In this document: positions 5,631-12,075 of the stretch, one piece after another
Layout of the letters: each line of letters opens with the position of its first letter
Position numbering within the stretch: the stretch's first letter is position 1
NCBI GenBank assembly: GCA_017882205.1
Contig: JADGPY010000470.1
Span: 1 to 12,075 of the forward strand
Reading direction: 5' to 3'
DNA length: 12,075 nucleotides
From: Chitinophagaceae bacterium
GTDB lineage: Bacteria; Bacteroidota; Bacteroidia; Chitinophagales; Chitinophagaceae
Program-made: the position numbers and the translations under genes
The notes under the pieces: model-generated
Told to the model about the DNA's origin: nothing
Database searches by the model: none
The model's input: the letters and a program-made list of their open reading frames with translations, nothing else

Positions 5631-5727
5631 ATTTTGCCTATTCAGTATTTACTGTAACGGTAGGTAAATTAACAATTAGAATTTGGGTAAAATTGCTTAC
5701 AGGAGGGAAGTAAATTTACGTTTTGGT

Positions 5728-7083
5728 CTATTTTGCAAGACTCTGGATAATATCGTATTTGGTGACAATATGAAAGTCTCCACTCTCATCACGGCTCATC
5801 ACAGCGCCATTTTCTTTATTGATCAGGCTACTCAGTCTTTCAACAGGAGTTTCAAATGTAACTATGGGATATGGTTTTTCCATAACTGAACTTACCTTTT
5901 GTTCTTTGATTTCCGGTGTACTAATGATTTTATTAAATAAACCGCTTTCACTTAATGATCCAACTATCCCTTCTTCATTCCTGACAGGAATATTTTCAAT
6001 ATCATACTTTCTCATTAGATTTATTGCCTCTGCTACCGTCTGATTGGGATCTATAGTAACCAGCTTTTTGGCTCCGCGACCACCAACAAGGTCCTTAAAT
6101 GTTTTTGCATCCAGAAATCCTCTTTCCATCATCCATTGATCATTGTAGACCTTAGCAACGTAGCGACTGCCATGATCACAAAAAATGACCACCACAACAT
6201 CATCTTTTTTTAATTCATTTTTTAATTGCAGGATACCCTGTAAAGCACTACCCGCACTGTAGCCAACAAAAATGCCTTCTTCCCTCGAAATCCTTCGGGC
6301 CATGACTGCACCATCTTTATCGGTTACCTGTTCAAATCTATCTATCAGGCTCATATCATAATTTTCAGGAACAAAATCTTCACCAATCCCTTCGGTGATA
6401 TAGGGATGCACCTCATTCTTATCCACTTTACCTGTATCATGAAATTTTTTAAGTAAGGATCCATAAACATCTATAGCCCAGACTTTTATATTTGGATTTT
6501 TTTCTTTTAAATATTTTGCTGCACCAGTTATAGTACCACCCGTACCAGTTGCAACAACAAAGTGGGTGATCTTTCCATCAGTTTGCTCCCAAATTTCCGG
6601 TCCTGTGCTTTCATAGTGAGCTAACCGGTTGGCAGGATTATCATACTGGTTCATATGATATGAATTTGGTATCTCCTTTGCCAACCTTGCAGCAACAGAA
6701 TAGTACGAACGAGGATCATCCGGTTCTACATTCGTAGGGCAAACAATGACTTCAGCGCCTACGGCTTTAAGGATATCTGCTTTCTCTTTGGATTGCTTAT
6801 CAGTAGTGACAAAAATGCATTTATATTCTTTTACGCATGCGGCAAGGGCAAGTCCCATACCTGTGTTTCCAGATGTACCTTCAATGATAATTCCCCCGGG
6901 CTTTAGCTTTCCTTCTTTCTCCGCTACTTCAACCATTTTTAATGCCATCCGATCCTTGATAGAGTTGCCCGGATTAAAATATTCAACCTTCGCCAATACA
7001 GTACAGGGAAGATCTTTTGTGATCCTGTTCAGCTTTATTAAGGGAGTATTGCCAATAGTTTCTAAGATATTCTCTAGCCACAT
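5728..7083 (-). CDS. Cystathionine beta-synthase with C-terminal CBS domain pair
   Basis: This cytoplasmic PLP enzyme of fold type II should condense serine (or an activated serine) with homocysteine to give cystathionine; a cysteine synthase activity is the alternative. PLP-site features are K43 in NPGNSIKDRMAL, the TSGNTG loop (70-75), the phosphate-binding GTGGT (180-184) and GYSAGSA (274-280). After the catalytic part (about 1-325) come two CBS motifs, about 340-390 and 396-451, which in this family bind adenosyl ligands or dimerise. The length, 451 aa, fits bacterial full-length CBS rather than CysK (about 310 aa). The ATG at 7083 follows a -7 box by a very short leader, leaving no room for a riboswitch. 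It is divergent from the M13 peptidase gene, and the small-RNA units lie downstream. Confidence 0.92.
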   Translation of the reverse strand: MWLENILETIGNTPLIKLNRITKDLPCTVLAKVEYFNPGNSIKDRMALKMVEVAEKEGKLKPGGIIIEGTSGNTGMGLALAACVKEYKCIFVTTDKQSKEKADILKAVGAEVIVCPTNVEPDDPRSYYSVAARLAKEIPNSYHMNQYDNPANRLAHYESTGPEIWEQTDGKITHFVVATGTGGTITGAAKYLKEKNPNIKVWAIDVYGSLLKKFHDTGKVDKNEVHPYITEGIGEDFVPENYDMSLIDRFEQVTDKDGAVMARRISREEGIFVGYSAGSALQGILQLKNELKKDDVVVVIFCDHGSRYVAKVYNDQWMMERGFLDAKTFKDLVGGRGAKKLVTIDPNQTVAEAINLMRKYDIENIPVRNEEGIVGSLSESGLFNKIISTPEIKEQKVSSVMEKPYPIVTFETPVERLSSLINKENGAVMSRDESGDFHIVTKYDIIQSLAK

Positions 7084-7097
7084 ATAAAATTTTTGCG

Positions 7098-7105
7098 CAA
7101 AGGTA
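7098..7105 (-). promoter_or_regulatory. -7 box of the cystathionine beta-synthase gene
   Basis: The minus strand reads TACCTTTG (TAnnTTTG). The start point would fall near 7093, giving a leader of only about 10 nt. No TTG stands at the expected -33 position, so this is a half match. Confidence 0.45.
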
Positions 7106-7190
7106 TATAAAGTTCAGATGGTGGATTTATCTTCCAGCTTATTCTAAAATAATGGTCTATATTGAATCCAAAATCAAAAAACTAACATAG

Positions 7191-9224
7191 ATGAAACTTT
7201 TATCTTCTACAATTGCTTATGCAGGCCTGATTTCTCTATTTGTTTTTTCTTGTAAAGAAAAATCTTCAACTGAAAGAAAATTTATCGCCATCGAGAACAT
7301 GGATACTACCGTTAAACCTGGTGATAACTTTTACAAGTATGTGAATGGGAACTGGATGAAGAATGCTGTTATTCCTTCTACTGAATCGGGTATTGGTGTT
7401 TTTCTTGATCTCTATAATAATGCGCAGGCTAATCAGAAAGCGATTCTTGAAGACCTGGCCAAAAGCTCCAGTGCCACTGGAAGCCTGGAACAAAAAGTGG
7501 GTGATCTCTATACATCCGGGATGGATTCTACAACCATTGACAGTCGTGGGTACGATCCTGTTAAACCTGAATTACAAAAGATAAATACATTAACAGATGT
7601 TAAGAGTATGATGCAATTTATTGCTGAAGAGAATAGGGTGGGTAATCCAATGTTGTTTCGTCAGGCAATTGGGGCTGATCAAAAAAACAGCTCAATAAAT
7701 AGGGCTGGTTATTACCAGGGCGGCCTCGGCTTACCAGACAGAGATTATTATTTCAAGACTGATTCAGCAAATCAGAAAGTTGTAAATGCTTATAAGGCAT
7801 ATATACAAAAGCTTTTCACATTAACTGGCGATGATCCTTCAACTGCCGCCAGGAAAATGCAGATGATCTATGACCTTGAAAAACAGATGGCTGGAAGTCA
7901 TCGTACCAATGTTGAATTAAGAAATCCTCAAATCAATTACAACCTTACATCAGTAAGTGAGCTGGATAAGAATATGCCGGCTACTGATTGGAAAGATTTG
8001 TTAAGTACACTAGGGGTAAAGTCAGATTCAGTAGACATTGGTCAGCCAGGCTTTTATACTAAATTGAATGAATTGTTCACGATTGTAAAGATGGATACCT
8101 GGAAAGCCTATCTATCTTTTCATACGCTAAGTAATGCTTCAAAGTCTTTAAGTAATGAGTTTGTGAAAGCAAACTTCGATTATGTAAATAAAGCATTATA
8201 CGGTCAACAGGAAATGAAGCCACGTTGGAAAAGAATGGTGGCAGTAACCGATGCAAACCTTGGTGAGGCTTTTGGGCAATTATATGTAAAAAAATATTTT
8301 ACCGGGGATGCTAAGAAAAGAATGCTGGAACTTGTAAATAACCTTCAGAAAGCCTTTGATATAAGGATAAGCAAACTTGACTGGATGTCGGACAATACAA
8401 AAGCTGTAGCAAAAGAAAAATTATATGCGTTCTTAAAAAAGATAGGCTATCCTGATAAATGGAGGGATTATAGCAAGGTGGTGATAGATAAAAATAAATA
8501 CTTTGAGAATGTACGCTCTGCCCGCAAAAACCAATACGAATTTGATCTAAACAAACTGGGCAAACCGGTGGATAGAATGGAATGGGGGATGACACCTCCA
8601 ACCATCAATGCCTATTATAATCCAAGTTTTAACGAGATCGTTTTTCCCGCCGGGATATTGCAGTTTCCATTCTTTGATTTATCGGCTGATGACGCCATCA
8701 ATTATGGAGGAATCGGGATGGCTATAGGTCATGAAATGACTCATGGATTTGATGACCAGGGGGCACAGTATGATAAGAATGGTAATTTAAAGAACTGGTG
8801 GTCTAAAGAGGACAGTATAAAATTCAAGCACCTTACTAAAACTGTAGTTGACCAGTTTAATTCGTTTACCATCCTGGATACAGTACATATCAATGGAGAA
8901 CTGACCCAGGGCGAAAACATTGCAGATCTTGGTGGGATCAACATTGCCTATGATGCATTCAAGATGACTAAAGAGGGTCAAGGCAATGATAAGATCGATG
9001 GATTTACACCAGATCAGCGTTTCTTCATATCCTTTGCTCAAAGTTGGAGAGACAAAATCAAGGATGAGTCTTTGCGCAGCCAGATTAATACTGATCCACA
9101 TTCACCGGCGGTGTATAGGGTGAATGCCCCTCTGATGAATTTTACTCCGTTTTATAAGGCTTTTGATGTGAAAGAGGGTGATAAGATGTATAAGGCGGAT
9201 TCTTTGCGGATTAAGATATGGTAG
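7191..9224 (+). CDS. M13-family zinc metallopeptidase lipoprotein (PepO/neprilysin type)
   Basis: This is a 677-aa neprilysin-family endopeptidase that should cut short peptides outside the cytoplasmic membrane. The N-terminus is a lipoprotein signal with cleavage before C21 (LFVFS-C). The M13 N-terminal domain begins with DTTVKPGDNFYKYVNGNW (38-55). The catalytic domain shows the substrate-binding NAYYNP (473-478), the zinc motif HEMTH (H514, E515, H518) and the third ligand in ENIAD (E575, D579). It ends DSLRIKIW, the conserved aromatic tail. The length and all catalytic residues are normal, so it should be active. It stands alone on the plus strand, divergent from the cystathionine beta-synthase gene. 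I see no clear TAnnTTTG box in its 107-bp upstream gap. Its stop lies 2 bp before a large inverted repeat. Confidence 0.96.
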   Translation: MKLLSSTIAYAGLISLFVFSCKEKSSTERKFIAIENMDTTVKPGDNFYKYVNGNWMKNAVIPSTESGIGVFLDLYNNAQANQKAILEDLAKSSSATGSLEQKVGDLYTSGMDSTTIDSRGYDPVKPELQKINTLTDVKSMMQFIAEENRVGNPMLFRQAIGADQKNSSINRAGYYQGGLGLPDRDYYFKTDSANQKVVNAYKAYIQKLFTLTGDDPSTAARKMQMIYDLEKQMAGSHRTNVELRNPQINYNLTSVSELDKNMPATDWKDLLSTLGVKSDSVDIGQPGFYTKLNELFTIVKMDTWKAYLSFHTLSNASKSLSNEFVKANFDYVNKALYGQQEMKPRWKRMVAVTDANLGEAFGQLYVKKYFTGDAKKRMLELVNNLQKAFDIRISKLDWMSDNTKAVAKEKLYAFLKKIGYPDKWRDYSKVVIDKNKYFENVRSARKNQYEFDLNKLGKPVDRMEWGMTPPTINAYYNPSFNEIVFPAGILQFPFFDLSADDAINYGGIGMAIGHEMTHGFDDQGAQYDKNGNLKNWWSKEDSIKFKHLTKTVVDQFNSFTILDTVHINGELTQGENIADLGGINIAYDAFKMTKEGQGNDKIDGFTPDQRFFISFAQSWRDKIKDESLRSQINTDPHSPAVYRVNAPLMNFTPFYKAFDVKEGDKMYKADSLRIKIW

Positions 9225-9225
9225 G

Positions 9226-9324
9226 GCGACCGGGGCGCTTCCAGCGACCTGAGCGCTAAAGGACCGAGATGCTAACAGCCTCCTATAGCATTAGCGCTCA
9301 GGTCGCTGGGAGCGCCCCGGTCGC
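9226..9324. repeat. GC-rich 34-bp inverted repeat filling a convergent gene gap
   Basis: The arms at 9226-9259 and 9291-9324 pair over 34 bp with a single T-G wobble at 9240. A second 6-bp stem, ATGCTA/TAGCAT, lies inside (9269-9274 and 9286-9291), giving a long hairpin with a left-side bulge. The arms are far richer in G and C than the genes around them. Each arm holds two related blocks, GCGACCGGGGCGCT and GCGACCTGAGCGCT. The repeat starts 2 bp after the M13 peptidase stop and ends on the first base of the ctpA stop complement. No T tract follows. It may end or protect both convergent transcripts, and may be a dispersed palindromic repeat. Confidence 0.85.
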
Positions 9325-10913
9325 TAGCGGCTGATAACCTCTAAAGCTTTATTTACCGTCGCATCTTCTGCATTGCTCACTTCGTAAAGGCCTTCATTTT
9401 GCCAGATCTGTCTTGCAGTCAATATTTTGATCTGCTTTGCAAGTTCAGCCCTCTCAAGAGAAGTAAGAGAACTTAAATCGATCGAATCCCGTTTGGCATA
9501 ATTGGTCAGACTGGCCCATGTGGCGGGATCAATTGAATATTTTTTCTGAAAATCAGCCGGGTTGGTGTATGTTACAAATTTGCTCTTGTTATCCAGGTAG
9601 TTTCTATAAACGAAATCGTTGATGGTTCCTTTAAAATATACAGCTGAAAGTTGTTTATTAAATCCGGCAGTATCCAGGCCGACAAAAATATCGGGTGTAA
9701 TTCCACCGCCGTTATAGACTATTTTTCCGGATTTGGTTTTATATGCAATGGCATTCGTATGTTTTATGGAATCTCCATGCAAAAGTTCACCCTCATGAAA
9801 TCGGTTCATTACTTCATTATGATAATCTTCCTCTCCACCTTGATAGGATTTTTGAATACTACGGCCAAGGGGGGTATAATACCTGGCAACGGTAAGTCTC
9901 AATCCCGAACCATCTGATAATTCAAACTGTTCCTGCACAAGACCTTTGCCGAATGTTCTTCTGCCAATAATAGTTGCCCTGTCCCAATCCTGTAAAGCTC
10001 CAATAAGCACTTCGCTGGCTGAGGCTGTATTTTCATTTGCCAGTACAACTACCTTCCCTTTTTCAAAAATGCCCTCTCTTTTGCAATAATATTCTTTCCT
10101 GGCGGTATGCTTTCCTTCGGTGTAGGTGATAAGTTTATCGTCTTCCAGAAATTCATCTGCAATTTCTGTTGCCTCGGTTAGTATCCCACCTCCATTATCC
10201 CGAAGGTCCAATATCATATTTTTCATCCCAAGTTTCTGGAGATCTTCTGTAGCTTTCATAAATTCACGGTAAGTGGTTTCCGAGAATTTATTCAACCGTA
10301 TAAATCCAGTACTGTCATTGATCATATAAGCGGCATCGAGGCTGTACAAGGGTATCATACCTCGAATAACTGTGACGTGTTTTTGGGCGTCTGATCTTAA
10401 AATGGTGATGTCAACCTTTGTTCCGCCATCACCACGTAATAATTTTTTTATTTTACCAGGGGTAATATGAACCCCTGCAACAACAGAATCTCCAACTTTA
10501 ATGAATTTGTCGCCTACTTCCAGGCCTGCTTTATCTGATGGACCATTTTTTATCACATTCACTATATTAATGGTATCACTAAAAAGATTGAATTCAACTC
10601 CGATCCCATAGAACCTGCCTTGAAGATCTTCTTTTACTTCCTGTAATTGCGACGCAGGTAAATAAATTGAATGCGGGTCAAGTTTTCCAAGAATAGTTTC
10701 AATTGACTTACTACTTATTGAATCCAGGTTCACATCGTCCACATATTTACTTTGGATGAGATCTAATACTTCCTCAACAGGTGCCCTTTTCTCTGAATAA
10801 AATAAACTTTTACCGGGCATATTTGATTTGATCCTAAATCCAATAACCATCCCTGCGATCATTACTATACTAAAAAGCAAAGGAAGCCAGACCTGAAGTT
10901 TTTTGTTGTGCAT
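9324..10913 (-). CDS. ctpA: C-terminal processing peptidase (S41 family, PDZ domain)
   Basis: This serine protease is of the Prc/CtpA type, anchored in or exported through the cytoplasmic membrane, and should trim or degrade envelope proteins from their C-termini. Residues 8-26 are a single hydrophobic signal anchor. A PDZ domain spans about 100-185, with FYGIGVEF and GPSDKAGLEVGDKFIKVG. The S41 domain follows, with LDLRDNGGGILTEA (235-248), nucleophile S298 in ENTASASEVL and the general base K323 in RRTFGKGLVQ. The 25-residue Ser-Lys spacing matches that of E. coli Prc. The length of 529 aa is typical of the Bacteroidota paralogues. It is divergent from the kinase gene with 68 bp between the starts, and I see no clear promoter box there. 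The symbol follows family usage; several S41 paralogues usually exist per genome. Confidence 0.92.
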   Translation of the reverse strand: MHNKKLQVWLPLLFSIVMIAGMVIGFRIKSNMPGKSLFYSEKRAPVEEVLDLIQSKYVDDVNLDSISSKSIETILGKLDPHSIYLPASQLQEVKEDLQGRFYGIGVEFNLFSDTINIVNVIKNGPSDKAGLEVGDKFIKVGDSVVAGVHITPGKIKKLLRGDGGTKVDITILRSDAQKHVTVIRGMIPLYSLDAAYMINDSTGFIRLNKFSETTYREFMKATEDLQKLGMKNMILDLRDNGGGILTEATEIADEFLEDDKLITYTEGKHTARKEYYCKREGIFEKGKVVVLANENTASASEVLIGALQDWDRATIIGRRTFGKGLVQEQFELSDGSGLRLTVARYYTPLGRSIQKSYQGGEEDYHNEVMNRFHEGELLHGDSIKHTNAIAYKTKSGKIVYNGGGITPDIFVGLDTAGFNKQLSAVYFKGTINDFVYRNYLDNKSKFVTYTNPADFQKKYSIDPATWASLTNYAKRDSIDLSSLTSLERAELAKQIKILTARQIWQNEGLYEVSNAEDATVNKALEVISR

Positions 10914-10981
10914 GTAACCTTAATTAGACTATTTTTAATTGACAATAATTTGCGAATTTCATCAAATAAGACGAGAATAAG

Positions 10982-11827
10982 ATGCCACTTGTAAAATTGA
11001 TCGCTGACAGCGGTGCTACAAAAACTGAATGGTGCCTGCTTAGAGGCACTAAGAAAAAAATATTCTTCACACAAGGAATGAGTCCTTATTTCGTCAATAG
11101 TGAACAAATGTCTGGTATTATATCAGGCGAATTGCTGCCACTAATAAAAAAAATGCATATAGATGAAATTTATTACTACGGTACAGGCTGCAGTAATCCC
11201 GAGAATGTAAAAATGGTTAAAAATGCACTCAAACGTGTTTTTCCGGAAGCATTAATTAAGGTGGACCATGATTTAATGGGGGCTGCCAAATCATTATGCG
11301 GCGATAATAAGGGGATAGCCTGCATATTAGGAACGGGTTCAAATTCCTGTTATTATAATGGAAAAAAAATAGTTAAGAACAGCCCGGGGCTTGGCTATAT
11401 CCTGGGTGACGAAGGTAGTGGAGCATACTTAGGCAAGAAAGTCATACAATATTACCTGTATAATACTTTTGATGAAGACCTTAGGTCTAGATTTGATGCC
11501 AGGTTTGTTACCAACACAAATGAAATTCTAAATGCTGTGTACAAGCAGCCATTACCCAACAGGTATATGGCGTCGTTTGCCATCTTCCTTGCAGAAAACA
11601 GGGGGCATTATATGATAGAAAACATTATCGAGGATGGACTGAATGATTTCTTTTTTAATCATGTTTATAAATATAGGGAGAGTTGGACTTTGCCAGTGCA
11701 TTTTGTGGGAAGTGTGGCCTATGGATTTCGGGATGTTCTGGCGGATCTTTGCAAAAGTTACCAGCTTGAGCTTGGGCATGTCATCAAAAATCCCTTAGAG
11801 GGACTTATTAAATACCATAGTCTTTGA
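10982..11827 (+). CDS. BadF/BadG-type amino-sugar kinase (GlcNAc/MurNAc kinase-like)
   Basis: This is an ASKHA-fold kinase of 281 aa. The first phosphate loop is IADSGATKTEW (7-17), with D9 and T13. A probable catalytic Asp is D97 in VDHDLMGA. The second phosphate loop is ILGTGSNS (115-122), followed by GDEGSGAYLG (142-151) and the adenosine-motif-like FVGSVA (241-246). The family includes N-acetylglucosamine kinases and the Clostridium MurK enzyme, which phosphorylates both MurNAc and GlcNAc. The start of murQ 32 bp downstream makes MurNAc, released during peptidoglycan turnover or taken up from outside, the likeliest substrate; that choice is inferred from context. All key motifs look intact. 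Confidence 0.85.
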   Translation: MPLVKLIADSGATKTEWCLLRGTKKKIFFTQGMSPYFVNSEQMSGIISGELLPLIKKMHIDEIYYYGTGCSNPENVKMVKNALKRVFPEALIKVDHDLMGAAKSLCGDNKGIACILGTGSNSCYYNGKKIVKNSPGLGYILGDEGSGAYLGKKVIQYYLYNTFDEDLRSRFDARFVTNTNEILNAVYKQPLPNRYMASFAIFLAENRGHYMIENIIEDGLNDFFFNHVYKYRESWTLPVHFVGSVAYGFRDVLADLCKSYQLELGHVIKNPLEGLIKYHSL

Positions 11828-11859
11828 ATTATGCTATTTTAATTTCAAAATAATCATAA

Positions 11860-12075
11860 ATGTCTTTCGAAAGAATCACTGAACAGTCTTCGGATTACCA
11901 TCATTTGGAAAAGATGAACATAGCAGAATTGTTGACTAGCATCAACAGGGAGGATAAGAAAGTTCCTTTCGCTGTTGAACAGGTAATACCACAGATAGAG
12001 GCTTTGGTACATGTGATTACCGATAAGATGCTAATGGGAGGGAGGTTATTTTATATTGGTGCAGGTACAAGTGGA
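11860..12075 (+). CDS. murQ: N-acetylmuramic acid 6-phosphate etherase, N-terminal part
   Basis: MurQ removes the lactyl ether from MurNAc 6-phosphate, giving GlcNAc 6-phosphate and D-lactate, in cytoplasmic cell-wall recycling. The 72 visible residues match the family N-terminus closely: ERITEQSSDYHHLEKM, then ELLTSINREDKKVPFAVE, then the start of the SIS sugar-phosphate domain at GGRLFYIGAGTSG. The gene continues past the window. The ATG at 11860 gives the usual short MSFERITEQ start. It follows the BadF-type kinase by 32 bp on the same strand with no terminator between, so the two probably form an operon in which the kinase makes the MurQ substrate. Confidence 0.96.
   Translation, partial: MSFERITEQSSDYHHLEKMNIAELLTSINREDKKVPFAVEQVIPQIEALVHVITDKMLMGGRLFYIGAGTSG

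Noticed and set aside
5154..5635. Plus-strand reading as a CsrA-sponge RNA (many GGAT motifs)
   Set aside because: On the plus strand the stems carry C-A mismatches, no T tract follows and no promoter box was found. The minus strand has all three signals.
5154..5635. CRISPR-like array
   Set aside because: There are only two long, imperfect repeats with promoter and terminator features, and no short identical repeats with unique spacers.
7084..7190. Possible SAM or other riboswitch before the cystathionine beta-synthase gene
   Set aside because: The -7 box leaves a leader of only about 10 nt, too short for any riboswitch.

Overview
The window looks like a chromosomal segment of a Bacteroidota bacterium, most like the Chitinophagaceae/Sphingobacteriia by protein flavour. 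Three things point there. The DNA is AT-rich. Several upstream regions carry the Bacteroidota promoter signature, a -33 TTG about 20 nt before a -7 box TAnnTTTG. The proteins resemble that phylum: a lipoprotein M13 peptidase, a CBS-domain cystathionine beta-synthase, AccD paired with class I aldolase, and a BadF-type kinase next to MurQ. Strong Shine-Dalgarno sequences are largely absent before the genes.

Layout: (1) 1-1381, minus strand: N-terminal part of an exported protein, probably TlpA/thioredoxin-like, apparently starting at ATA. (2) 1382-2586: accessory stretch with a possible 44-residue ORF, an overlapping MNT/HEPN toxin-antitoxin pair (mntA, hepT), a perfect 13-bp hairpin, and a duplication of the 3' end of the neighbouring tRNA. 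(3) 2587-2660, minus: tRNA-Pro(CGG). (4) 2803-4781, minus: fbaB followed 11 bp later by accD, with a good promoter before fbaB. (5) 4782-5727: about 950 bp without a convincing protein gene. It holds two tandem, similar small-RNA-like units on the minus strand, two hairpin terminators and a third degenerate stretch. (6) 5728-7083, minus: cystathionine beta-synthase. (7) 7191-9224, plus: M13 metallopeptidase lipoprotein. (8) 9225-9324: a GC-rich 34-bp inverted repeat filling the gap between two convergent stop codons. (9) 9324-10913, minus: S41 C-terminal processing protease. (10) 10982-12075, plus: BadF-type sugar kinase and the start of murQ, a likely amino-sugar (peptidoglycan recycling) operon.

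The best candidate for something undescribed is region 5. Two units 304 bp apart each show a TTG-N20-TATCTTTG promoter and a 16-bp palindrome touching the -33 element. Each has a start point 4 nt past the -7 box, at the first base of a 14-bp closing stem, then a core with repeated AUCC/AAAAAACC motifs, and a run of 8-9 T directly after the stem. The differences within the stems are G-U wobbles only if the minus strand is the RNA. I cannot assign these units to a known RNA family. The genes around them are housekeeping or hydrolase functions, with no protein partner obvious in the window.
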